A stretch of 6,700 nt of DNA from Candidatus Bipolaricaulota bacterium (lineage in GTDB: Bacteria; Bipolaricaulota; Bipolaricaulia; UBA7950; UBA9294), in assembly GCA_015485945.1 (NCBI GenBank), contig WFSM01000002.1, forward strand, positions 1 through 6,700, in the 5' to 3' direction. Under the pieces are notes generated by a model. That model saw nothing but the letters and a program-made list of their open reading frames with translations, was not told the DNA's origin and did no database searches. The translations under genes and the position numbers were made by a program. The number at the start of each line of letters is the position of its first letter. Positions within the stretch are counted from its first letter, which is position 1. Of the stretch, positions 1 to 6,603 are shown one piece after another.

Positions 1-1692
1 CAACGCCCATGCTGTTTGGGACGGAGTTGACGGGCCACGGCCACGCCAGTCGGGATCGTAATAGCCTTCGATTCGCTCTCCCCACCCGCCGTCGTCGTTT
101 TGATGCGCGAGTAGCCACTCCACCGCCCGACGGACGTAGGGAGCATTCATGTCTTCTCCGATCGCGGCCAGCGCCGGCAAGACCGCTCCGATTCCGTAAG
201 TCAAGTTCACCCCCCAGCGCCCGAACCACGCTCCATCCGGATCTTGCTCGCGCTCGATGTACGCAATCGCGCGGTCGATCGGTGCGAACCCCTTTTTGTA
301 CCCAAGTCGGCCAAAGAGTTCAACGATGTGCGCAGTGACGTCTACTGACGGGGGATCGATCACCTCCCCGAAGTCGGCGAACGGAATCTCACGCAGGAAC
401 GTCTTGGTGTTGTTGCGATCAAACGCACCCCAACCGCCGTTCTTGCTCTGCATCCCAATGAGCCATTCGAGCCCGCGTGCCATCGCCCGCCGCTTGTCGG
501 TTGTGGGCAGGGCGAGATCATTAAGCGCGATCAGCACGATCGCGGTGTCATCGGTGTCAGGATAGATGTCGTTGGCGAACTCAAACGCCCATCCGCCGGG
601 GCGCGCTTTCGCGCGTACCCGCCAGTCTCCGTCCACGAAAATCTGCTCGTGCAACAACCAGTCACCGGCCTTGACAAGGGCAGGATGGTCGGATGCCAGC
701 CCAGCGTCCTGCAGGGCAATGGCGGCGAGGGCAGTGTCCCACACGGGCGACAAACACGACTGGAGGTGGAATGTGTCCCGGTCTTCAATCGCAAATCCGG
801 TTTCACCATAGAATCCGGATAATCCCCGCCGCATCACGGGGTGATCGAGCGGGTAGCCGAGTGCCTTGAGTGCAATTAACGAGTACACCCACGGAGGTTG
901 GATCCCGCCCCACGATCCGTCTGCTTCTTGACGGGCGACGATCCATCGTTCCGCCCGGCGGATTGCGGCCCGCCGCCCCAGTTTTATCGGCACCCGGTCA
1001 TAACCCCGCAATAGCTTGTCCAACAGTCGAAATCCCTTGGACCACGGTGAGTTTTTCGTCACCGGGATGCGCAGGTCGACGTTTGCTTTGCCGTTTACGT
1101 AAAGCTCTTCAATGTGGGCGTATTTCGGCAGTGGAAATACTGGCTGTAGCGTCTGGATAATTGTCATCGGCACGACCGTTCCCCGTGCCCAGCACGCGAA
1201 GTCGTAAATGCTCACTGGGAACCAATGCGGAAGGAAGATCACCTCGGGGGGCATCATCGGGGTGCCACGCCAGTCCCACTCTCCGAGGATGGCAAGCCAA
1301 ATTTTGGTGAATATCCGCGCCTTCTCCACCCCGCCGGTTTTCAGGATAAACGCGCGTGCTGCGCGCATTGGATGGGAATCAGGATCGATTCCGGCAAGCT
1401 TCAGTGCCAGATACGCCTCGATCGTTGTTGACAGGTCACCCGGACCGTCGTACCAGATCGCCCACGTGCCGTCGTCCCGCTGCTGGGACAGGATGTAATT
1501 CGCGATCTTGCGCCATTCGTCGCGGTTCACGGCACCGAGAATATGGGTCAAAAACAGGTGTTCGGCGGTGATCGTCACGTTCGATTCTAGCTCGCCCCAC
1601 CAGTAGCCATCATCGTACTGCAGGGAGAGGAGCCGGGCCACACCCTGATCGATTGCCTGATCAAGCTCTGTCCTGATCTCGACCTCAGTCAT
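1..1692 (-). CDS. shc: Squalene-hopene cyclase, C-terminal end cut off by the window edge
   Basis: This enzyme cyclises squalene to the pentacyclic hopene (and hopanol) at the membrane, the committed step of hopanoid synthesis. I read 564 codons without a stop or frameshift from the ATG at 1692 to the left edge. The bacterial family is about 630 residues, so some 65-75 are missing. The catalytic acid motif DTDD is at residues 379-382, followed by TA, and aligns with Asp374-Asp377 of the Alicyclobacillus enzyme. QW-type repeats include DGTW (74-77), DGSW (258-261), GGWGAF (419-424) and GGWGE ending near 538. SPVWDT (W318), GGWAF (W368, F370), GRWG (W493) and a final SQTAWAL are also family hallmarks. 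Residue 424 is Phe where Alicyclobacillus has Tyr420, a substitution I recall in other hopene cyclases. The start overlaps the ispG stop by 8 bp and has GGAGG at 1699-1703, six bases upstream. The identification is very secure. Confidence 0.97.
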   Translation of the reverse strand, partial: MTEVEIRTELDQAIDQGVARLLSLQYDDGYWWGELESNVTITAEHLFLTHILGAVNRDEWRKIANYILSQQRDDGTWAIWYDGPGDLSTTIEAYLALKLAGIDPDSHPMRAARAFILKTGGVEKARIFTKIWLAILGEWDWRGTPMMPPEVIFLPHWFPVSIYDFACWARGTVVPMTIIQTLQPVFPLPKYAHIEELYVNGKANVDLRIPVTKNSPWSKGFRLLDKLLRGYDRVPIKLGRRAAIRRAERWIVARQEADGSWGGIQPPWVYSLIALKALGYPLDHPVMRRGLSGFYGETGFAIEDRDTFHLQSCLSPVWDTALAAIALQDAGLASDHPALVKAGDWLLHEQIFVDGDWRVRAKARPGGWAFEFANDIYPDTDDTAIVLIALNDLALPTTDKRRAMARGLEWLIGMQSKNGGWGAFDRNNTKTFLREIPFADFGEVIDPPSVDVTAHIVELFGRLGYKKGFAPIDRAIAYIEREQDPDGAWFGRWGVNLTYGIGAVLPALAAIGEDMNAPYVRRAVEWLLAHQNDDGGWGERIEGYYDPDWRGRGPSTPSQTAWAL

Positions 1693-2749
1693 CACCCACC
1701 TCCGCGGCGAGCGCGCGCACAGCAGTGATCATCGCATCGGCGAGGTGGTCCTCGGGAACGTTGCGCTGCGCGATCTCGCCGCGCACGTAAATCGTCCCCA
1801 CGTGTGCCCCGCCGACAAGGCCGACGTCGGCCTCGCTCGCCTCGCCAACCCCGTTTACAACACATCCCATCATCGCCACGGTAATAGGGGCCGATACATC
1901 CACGAGCGCTGCCTGTACGGCCGTTGCCACCTTGAGCAGGTCGATCTCAGTGCGGCCGCACGTCGGGCAGACGCGGTACGTGATTCCACGCGTCCGCAGC
2001 CCGAGTGCACGCAAAATTGCGTAGGCAACGCGTACTTCCTCCACCGGATCGCCAGTGAGGGAGACACGCATGGTGTCGCCAATGCCCTCATCGAGCAGGA
2101 TCCCCAGCCCGACCGCGGACCGGATCGCACCCTCCCACGGGGTGCCGGCTTCAGTGATGCCGACGTGGAGGGGATAATCAACTTCGTGCACGATCATGTG
2201 ATAGGCGGTGAGCGTCATCGGAACATCGGTTGCCTTGAGCGAGATCACGATGTCGCGGAAGTCGTGCTCCTCCAGAATACGCACCTCGCGGAGTGCGCTT
2301 TGTACCATTCCTTCCGCCGTTGCCTCGCCGTGCGGTCCGCGGAACTCGGGGGCAAGCGATCCCGAGTTCGCGCCGACGCGTATCGGGATGCCGGCGGCTT
2401 TTGCCGCTTCCACCACCGCTCCGATCTTGTCCGGATCGGTGATGTTGCCCGGGTTGAGGCGCAGTTTGTCGACTCCGGCGGCGATTGCGGCGAGGGCAAG
2501 GCGATGGCTGAAGTGGATATCGGCTACGAGCGGAATGGAGATTCGTTGCTTGATCTCAGGTAACGCCGCTGCCGCCTGTTGATCGGGAACGGCAACGCGC
2601 ACGATCTCGCAGCCAGCGGCGTGGAGGCGGTTAATCTGGGCGACGGTCGCGTCGACGTCGCGGGTGTCGGTGTTGGTCATCGATTGCACCGTCACCGGCG
2701 CTCCCCCTCCGATCATAACTCCACCGACGTGCACCGCTCTCCGTGTCAT
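1685..2749 (-). CDS. ispG: 4-hydroxy-3-methylbut-2-en-1-yl diphosphate synthase (IspG/GcpE)
   Basis: IspG is a cytosolic [4Fe-4S] enzyme of the MEP pathway that reductively converts methylerythritol cyclodiphosphate to HMBPP, the precursor of IPP and DMAPP. The protein has 354 residues, the usual size of the compact bacterial form without the large insert of plant and some other enzymes. The N-terminal TIM-barrel half carries VQSMTNTDT (21-29), ADIHF (76-80) and RLNPGN (97-102). The C-terminal half carries the cluster ligands CPTC (C261, C264), C296 within GCVVNGVGE, and E303, matching the three Cys plus Glu set known for the E. coli enzyme. The ATG at 2749 overlaps the hpnG stop by 4 bp and has GGAGG at 2756-2760, six bases upstream. 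Its tail overlaps shc. Its place inside the hopanoid operon suggests it boosts precursor supply for squalene. Whether it is the only ispG in the genome cannot be seen here. Confidence 0.97.
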   Translation of the reverse strand: MTRRAVHVGGVMIGGGAPVTVQSMTNTDTRDVDATVAQINRLHAAGCEIVRVAVPDQQAAAALPEIKQRISIPLVADIHFSHRLALAAIAAGVDKLRLNPGNITDPDKIGAVVEAAKAAGIPIRVGANSGSLAPEFRGPHGEATAEGMVQSALREVRILEEHDFRDIVISLKATDVPMTLTAYHMIVHEVDYPLHVGITEAGTPWEGAIRSAVGLGILLDEGIGDTMRVSLTGDPVEEVRVAYAILRALGLRTRGITYRVCPTCGRTEIDLLKVATAVQAALVDVSAPITVAMMGCVVNGVGEASEADVGLVGGAHVGTIYVRGEIAQRNVPEDHLADAMITAVRALAAEVGDD

Positions 2750-3363
2750 TTTGCACCTCCAAATTCCTGTGTCACGATTTCAATCCCAGCTCCGAGTGCC
2801 TTCCCGGCATCACGGGCGGCGCGTCCGACCCGAATTGCAGCACCGGGGCGCCGGATTGCGTCCCACCCGGTGCGCAGCGGCAGATCCGCATCGGCCGGGT
2901 CGAGGACAGACTTCACAGCGAGGAATGGGATCTCTCGCGTCTGTGCCCATGCGGCGAGGACGCCGGCTTCCATCTCCACCCCCACCGCTCCGGTGTCGAC
3001 GTGCAGGCTGGCCTTGTCCGCGCGGGTGGCGATAACCCGCGGCGCGGTGACAATCGGGCCGGGACGATACGCGACTCCACCGCGGTCGAGCGCGGCCTGA
3101 GCCCGTTTCAGCAGCGCGGGTGCAATCCGGATCGTTTGGCCACGGTGGATAATCTCCGTCGCCAAGATGAGGTCCCCCGGTTTCAGGCTCGGATCGAGGC
3201 CGCCGCAGAATCCGGCCGACACCAGCAAGTTGACCGGCGTGTCCACGGCGACGGCATGCTCAAATCCCGTTGGGGCACCGGGCCGCACCCGCACCACCCG
3301 CATCGCTGGTGTCGTTCGAATCCACGCCGTTTCACTGCGAAAACACGCCACGACAATGATCAT
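2746..3363 (-). CDS. hpnG: HpnG, adenosylhopane nucleosidase (nucleoside phosphorylase superfamily)
   Basis: HpnG acts after HpnH and removes adenine from adenosylhopane to give ribosylhopane, which leads to bacteriohopanetetrol and other extended hopanoids. The 205-residue protein fits the PNP/MTA-SAH nucleosidase fold. Visible features are an N-terminal strand ending in RSE (E11, matching the catalytic-region Glu of MTA/SAH nucleosidases), SAGFCGGL (49-56), GVEMEAGVLA (128-137, with E132 as the likely ribose-binding Glu) and KSVLDPAD (151-158, with D155 as the likely base-protonating Asp). Assignment to HpnG rather than a general MTA nucleosidase rests mainly on its place between hpnH and ispG and on the degenerate phosphorylase motifs. 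It overlaps hpnH by 4 bp (ATGA) and ispG by 4 bp. The ATG at 3363 is chosen because the protein then begins at the first beta strand, although its Shine-Dalgarno-like AAGGGAG abuts the start codon. Confidence 0.88.
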   Translation of the reverse strand: MIIVVACFRSETAWIRTTPAMRVVRVRPGAPTGFEHAVAVDTPVNLLVSAGFCGGLDPSLKPGDLILATEIIHRGQTIRIAPALLKRAQAALDRGGVAYRPGPIVTAPRVIATRADKASLHVDTGAVGVEMEAGVLAAWAQTREIPFLAVKSVLDPADADLPLRTGWDAIRRPGAAIRVGRAARDAGKALGAGIEIVTQEFGGAK

Positions 3364-4358
3364 CTCCCTTTGCGGGCGAGGGTAAGGAGGTCACGTGGAC
3401 GCGAGAATGCTTCGAGGATAGTTGCCCCTTCGAATCCGGAGTGCATCATGCAGTTTGTGCACCGTCGGTCCTTCCCCGGCCCGTATTTCTCCCACAATTT
3501 AGGATCCAGTAGCTCGGTTATGTCATCCACATGCTCGTCGGCAAGGATGTAGCACGGTTTGCGCCAGCCGCGCACGGTGTACGTTGGGGTTGTCCACGCC
3601 GCGCACGGGTAAGTCCGTTCGCCGCGCAGGAAATCGAGATACAGCGGGTTGTTGTAGAACGGGAAGTTATTGCTCGCGTCGAGCACCTTGCGGAATACCT
3701 TGATCGATTCCTGGCGCTCGAGAAACAGCTCGCGGTCGGAGACCTCTTTGTACGCGTAGCCGGGCGAGATCATCAATCCTTCCACTCCGAGTTCAGTGAG
3801 GGTGGAAAACAGCTTGTACAGGTCATCCACGTCCGAACCGTGGAATACGGTGGTGTTTGTATTCACGCGGAATCCGTGGTTGAGCGCGTCTTTAAGCCCT
3901 GCCATCGCCGCATCATATGTCCCTTCGTGCTGCGTTACGTAATCGTGGATCTTTTTCGTGCCATCAAGATGGACGACGAACGAGAAATACTCGCTTGGTT
4001 TGAACAAATCAAGCTTTTCCTGGAGAAGGAGCCCGTTTGTACACAGGTACACAAACCGCTTCTCGGCGATGATTGCGTCCACGATCTCCTTAATCTGCGG
4101 ATGTAGAAGCGGCTCACCGCCGGCGATGGACACGATTGGAGCGCCGGATGCGTGTACTGCGTCCATTGACTGCTCCACCGACAGCCGCTGGCTCATAAAA
4201 TTCGTGTACTCCTTAACCCGTCCGCACCCAAGACAGCGCAAGTTGCACGCTTCGAGCGGTTCGAGCATCGTGACGAACGGAAACAGTTTCCTCCCCTTCG
4301 CCTTCTGCGCAACGATGTACCGCGCCATTGCCAGATCCAATTTGAGTGGTCGTTTCAT
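3360..4358 (-). CDS. hpnH: HpnH, radical SAM adenosylhopane synthase
   Basis: HpnH uses S-adenosylmethionine and a [4Fe-4S] cluster to generate a 5'-deoxyadenosyl radical that adds to hopene, forming adenosylhopane, the first step of side-chain extension. The protein has 332 residues, normal for the family. The radical SAM signature Cx3Cx2C is C38-C42-C45, in the context EACNLRCLGCG. AGGEP (79-83) is the SAM-binding GGE-type motif, and VVHLDG (128-133) is another barrel strand landmark. The C-terminal domain has C252, RKPCY (C269) and CTNC (C300, C303) followed by MMHSGFE. As I recall the family, a further Cys usually stands where S307 is here. The start at 4358 is supported by GAGGAG at 4365-4370, six bases upstream, and by a 4-bp overlap with the prenyl synthase. 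The downstream 4-bp overlap with hpnG fits their consecutive reactions. Confidence 0.95.
   Translation of the reverse strand: MKRPLKLDLAMARYIVAQKAKGRKLFPFVTMLEPLEACNLRCLGCGRVKEYTNFMSQRLSVEQSMDAVHASGAPIVSIAGGEPLLHPQIKEIVDAIIAEKRFVYLCTNGLLLQEKLDLFKPSEYFSFVVHLDGTKKIHDYVTQHEGTYDAAMAGLKDALNHGFRVNTNTTVFHGSDVDDLYKLFSTLTELGVEGLMISPGYAYKEVSDRELFLERQESIKVFRKVLDASNNFPFYNNPLYLDFLRGERTYPCAAWTTPTYTVRGWRKPCYILADEHVDDITELLDPKLWEKYGPGKDRRCTNCMMHSGFEGATILEAFSRPRDLLTLARKGR
3361..3370 (-). promoter_or_regulatory. Abutting ribosome binding site of hpnG
   Basis: On the minus strand AAGGGAG (3364-3370) directly touches the ATG at 3361-3363, leaving no spacer. The other clear sites in this operon (for the 6603 regulator, hpnH, ispG and shc) all have exactly six bases between the core and ATG. 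hpnG translation may therefore depend largely on ribosomes finishing hpnH at the overlapping TGA. Alternatively, initiation may occur at the in-frame GTG at 3349-3351, twelve bases from the core, which would remove four residues of the first beta strand. Confidence 0.45.
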
Positions 4359-5347
4359 TTTTGTCTCCTCGCTAAATAGTCGATTAATTCCGTCATTCGT
4401 CCCGCATCGTCCGCGTTGAACCCGAGCTGGGCGACCGCATCACGCGCTTGATTTAGGTAAGCAACGGCCATTTGTTCACTTGCTTCCCGCACTCCCAGTC
4501 GTTCCAGCACTTCCACTACTGCGGTGACGTCAGCAGCGGTTAACTGGTGTTGGTTGTAGGCGGACAGAAGTCGGTCCCGATCCGATCCAGTCGCGCGCGT
4601 GAGCCCGATCACTACCGGCAGGGATTTTTTCTTGCGACGGATATCGGAACCGTGCGGCTTTCCGGTGATGGCGTCGTTTCCCCAGATGCCAAGGATATCG
4701 TCGCGGATCTGGAATGCTCGTCCGAGTGCCGCACCCAGCGCGGTCAGCCCGGCGCGGGTGTCGGAATCGGCTTCCGCAACAATACCGCCGAGGTCGAACG
4801 CGCACCGGATGAGGGCACCGGTCTTCTTGTCGATCATCTCGAGATACTCGTCCACTGCAGCTTCTCGCGTCTCGTAGGTGAGGTCGAGCGCCTGCCCCGC
4901 GATCATTTCCGCTGTTGCGGACACGAGAGCGGCGGCGAGCCGCGGGTCGGCAGCGATTGCCTCCCGGATGGCGATTGTCTCCATTAGGTCGCCGGCGTTG
5001 ATACCTTGCGCCGTTCCGTACAGCTTCCAAACCGTCGGCCGTCCGCGCCGGACGGAGTCGCCGTCCTGGATATCGTCGTGGATCAACGAGAAGTTATGGA
5101 TCAGCTCAAGTGCCACCGCGGCGGGAAGAGCGCGGGCGGTATCAGTCCCGAGAGCAGCAGCGGTGAATAAAACAAGGCTGGGACGCAGCAATTTTCCAAG
5201 GCGATCGGCCGGCGTACCGTGCTCATCAGCGAGGCCGACGTGGTAGCGCAGCACGGGGTAAAGCGGGGAATCGCCCGCTAGCGCTCGGGACAGTCCGGAA
5301 GCAATCAGTGCCCGGTACTCGGTAAGAATGCGCGGAATGGCCATCAT
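4355..5347 (-). CDS. Short-chain polyprenyl diphosphate synthase (FPP/GGPP synthase-like)
   Basis: This trans-isoprenyl diphosphate synthase condenses IPP with allylic diphosphates in the cytosol. In this operon it most plausibly supplies FPP for squalene. The all-alpha 330-residue protein has GKLLRP (51-56, K52 and R55), the first Asp-rich motif DDIQD (91-95) followed by RRGRPT (100-105), KKTGALI (174-180) and the second motif DDILG (216-220), where the last Asp of DDxxD is Gly. That DDxLGxxG form is common in actinobacterial-type synthases, from memory. F86, five residues before DDIQD, and the absence of a two-residue insertion in that motif resemble archaeal-type GGPP synthases, so the product may be C20 rather than C15. 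I therefore give no symbol. The start could be either ATG of the ATGATG at 5342-5347. The gene overlaps the response regulator stop by 4 bp (or 1 bp) and hpnH by 4 bp. Confidence 0.93.
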   Translation of the reverse strand: MMAIPRILTEYRALIASGLSRALAGDSPLYPVLRYHVGLADEHGTPADRLGKLLRPSLVLFTAAALGTDTARALPAAVALELIHNFSLIHDDIQDGDSVRRGRPTVWKLYGTAQGINAGDLMETIAIREAIAADPRLAAALVSATAEMIAGQALDLTYETREAAVDEYLEMIDKKTGALIRCAFDLGGIVAEADSDTRAGLTALGAALGRAFQIRDDILGIWGNDAITGKPHGSDIRRKKKSLPVVIGLTRATGSDRDRLLSAYNQHQLTAADVTAVVEVLERLGVREASEQMAVAYLNQARDAVAQLGFNADDAGRMTELIDYLARRQK

Positions 5348-5353
5348 GCCTCC
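5342..5353 (-). promoter_or_regulatory. Ribosome binding site and double ATG of the prenyl synthase gene
   Basis: On the minus strand GGAGG (5349-5353) is followed by one base and then ATGATG. The first ATG (5345-5347) sits only one base from the Shine-Dalgarno core, which is too close for efficient initiation. The second ATG (5342-5344) is four bases away, which is better. If the second ATG is used, the overlap with the regulator stop becomes 1 bp (TGATG) and the protein is one residue shorter. Confidence 0.6.
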
Positions 5354-5964
5354 GGGGAAAACCGGACTACGCCTAGTTTTTCCGCGATCTCCACTAGCTC
5401 AGCCGCGGTGTGCGCTCCCAGCTTGTGCATCAAGCGGGCACGATGGTTGCGTACCGTATGCAGGCTACGCGACATGATCTCCGCGATCTCTGTATTCCGT
5501 TTTCCTTCTGCGATTAACTGCAATACCTCCCGTTCGCGTTCGGTGAGGTCGGGGACGTCCCCCGGGTTCCATTCCGGGACGCCGTGCGGAAAGTACAAGT
5601 CCCCGGCGGCGACGGCGGCGATCGCGGCGAGGAGCTGATCCGGGGCTTCATCCTTGAGCACGTATCCCCACGCGCCGGCGTGTCGTGCTTGGCTTACGTA
5701 TCCTTTGTCCGCATACATTGACAGGATGATCACCCGTGTGTGTGGCGAGAGGCGGGCGATGCGCCGTATTGCGTCGATCCCGTTCAGCAACGGCATCGAC
5801 ACATCGACGAGTGCGATGTCGGGCCGGACCCGCCGCACTACTCGCAGTAACTCACGCCCGTCCGCGGCCTCAGCGGCGATCTCGATCCACTCCGGGTCAA
5901 ACAGCGCCTTCATTCCCGCACGCACCAGCGTGTGGTCGTCCCCCAATACCACCCGTACAGTCAT
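5344..5964 (-). CDS. NarL/FixJ-family response regulator adjoining the hopanoid genes
   Basis: This is a two-component DNA-binding response regulator of 206 residues. The N-terminal receiver domain (about 1-122) has the acidic pair D9-D10, phospho-acceptor D54 in ALVDVSMP, switch residue S82 in ILSMY and K104 in VLKDEAP. A linker of about 17 residues leads to a LuxR-type helix-turn-helix (about 139-195) with LTEREREVLQLIAEGKRN and HTVRNHRARLMHKLGAH, both close to consensus, including the Asn (N157) and His typical of the family. All residues needed for phosphorylation and DNA binding are present. Its stop overlaps the prenyl synthase start (ATGA), so it is translationally linked to the hopanoid genes and is a candidate regulator of them. 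No Shine-Dalgarno sequence precedes its ATG. The target promoter and the signal cannot be seen. Confidence 0.95.
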   Translation of the reverse strand: MTVRVVLGDDHTLVRAGMKALFDPEWIEIAAEAADGRELLRVVRRVRPDIALVDVSMPLLNGIDAIRRIARLSPHTRVIILSMYADKGYVSQARHAGAWGYVLKDEAPDQLLAAIAAVAAGDLYFPHGVPEWNPGDVPDLTEREREVLQLIAEGKRNTEIAEIMSRSLHTVRNHRARLMHKLGAHTAAELVEIAEKLGVVRFSPEA

Positions 5965-6015
5965 TATGCCGTTAGTTTAGATCAATCGAGCGGGTAGCGG
6001 AATAGGGGAAATGTA
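5965..6015. other. 51-bp gap between the two response-regulator genes
   Basis: This is the only non-coding interval in the window. It is noticeably more AT-rich than the flanking genes. Read on the minus strand, it shows no GGAGG-like ribosome site before the downstream regulator and no hairpin plus T-tract that would make an intrinsic terminator. A TAAACT hexamer ends nine bases before the downstream ATG and could be a weak -10 element for an internal, near-leaderless promoter, but I see no convincing -35 partner. The gap could therefore be simple read-through spacer or the site of a separate promoter for the hopanoid operon. Confidence 0.6.
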
Positions 6016-6603
6016 TCAATTGTGGGGAACAAGTTCGAGCCGCTTGGCGTGAGCAATGAGCCCGGCGCGCGTGTGTACCCCGAGTTTTCCCATCAGGTGC
6101 TCACAGTAGTTGGCGACTGTCTTCGCACTGATATCCAGGATCGCTGCGATCTCCGCGTCTTCTTTCCCACGGCGGAGCAGCGCCATGATCTCCCGTTCAC
6201 GTTCAGTGAGGTGCTCCTCCGGCGGGGCGGGACTGCCCGCGCGCGCGCGCGCGATTGCGGCGTACAGATCTTCTGGCGGTGCTGCCTTGGACACAAGCCC
6301 ACATGCGCCGTGGTCGATCGCCGCACGTGCGTATTCCGGTTCGTCGTACATCGATATAACGATGATTTTTGTGGTCGGAGATATAGTCCGGAGTTGGGGA
6401 ATGATGGACAGTCCGTCCTGATCCGGGAGCGAGAGATCGAGCAACAGGATGTCGGGGCGCGTCGTGCGCACCAGGGCGATCGCACCGGCGGCGTTGGCAG
6501 CGGTTCCCACCACTGTGTAGTGCGGCGATTGTTCGAGCAGCCGGGACAGCCCGGCGCGGACCAGGGCGTGGTCGTCAACGATCGCGATCGTGGTCTGTGG
6601 CAT
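6016..6603 (-). CDS. NarL/LuxR-family response regulator next to its sensor kinase
   Basis: This is a second, divergent two-component response regulator of 195 residues. The receiver domain (about 1-122) has D10-D11, phospho-acceptor D56 in LLLDLSLPDQDG, switch residue S84 in VISMY and K106 in VSKAAPP. A short Ala/Arg/Pro-rich linker precedes a LuxR-type helix-turn-helix (about 132-190) with LTEREREIMALLRRGKED and KTVANYCEHLMGKLGVH. Two family positions differ from consensus: Asp149 replaces the usual Asn before EIA, and Tyr166 stands where many members have His. The start is well supported by GGAGG at 6610-6614, six bases upstream. Its 5' end overlaps the upstream histidine kinase gene by 29 bp, so the two are almost certainly a cognate pair. 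It differs too much from the neighbouring regulator to be a recent duplicate. Confidence 0.95.
   Translation of the reverse strand: MPQTTIAIVDDHALVRAGLSRLLEQSPHYTVVGTAANAAGAIALVRTTRPDILLLDLSLPDQDGLSIIPQLRTISPTTKIIVISMYDEPEYARAAIDHGACGLVSKAAPPEDLYAAIARARAGSPAPPEEHLTEREREIMALLRRGKEDAEIAAILDISAKTVANYCEHLMGKLGVHTRAGLIAHAKRLELVPHN

Noticed and set aside
1..1692. Possibility that the left quarter is a decayed or intergenic region, since only short scattered frames have both a start and a stop there
   Set aside because: The minus-strand frame from 1692 is open to the edge for 564 codons and matches squalene-hopene cyclase throughout, including DTDD and SQTAWAL. It simply lacks its stop codon inside the window.
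1745..2563. A 272-codon plus-strand open frame opposite ispG
   Set aside because: It lies entirely antisense to a strongly conserved ispG, has no recognisable domain, and its composition (rich in Arg, Asp, His and Ala) is typical of mirror frames of GC-rich genes.
3378..3390. GGTAAGGAGG on the plus strand as a ribosome binding site
   Set aside because: It lies inside the hpnH coding region on the opposite strand, and the plus strand carries no credible gene downstream.
3531..4106. A 191-codon plus-strand open frame opposite hpnH
   Set aside because: It is fully antisense to a well-supported hpnH and shows no family motifs; it is a codon-bias shadow.
5965..6020. TTGATA near the end of the first regulator as a -35 element
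   Set aside because: No TATAAT-like hexamer lies 16-18 bases downstream of it; the nearest candidate, TAAACT, is about 34 bases away.
5344..6603. The two response regulators as a recent tandem duplication
   Set aside because: Apart from family-conserved motifs, the receiver domains, linkers and recognition helices differ widely, so this is old divergence or independent recruitment.
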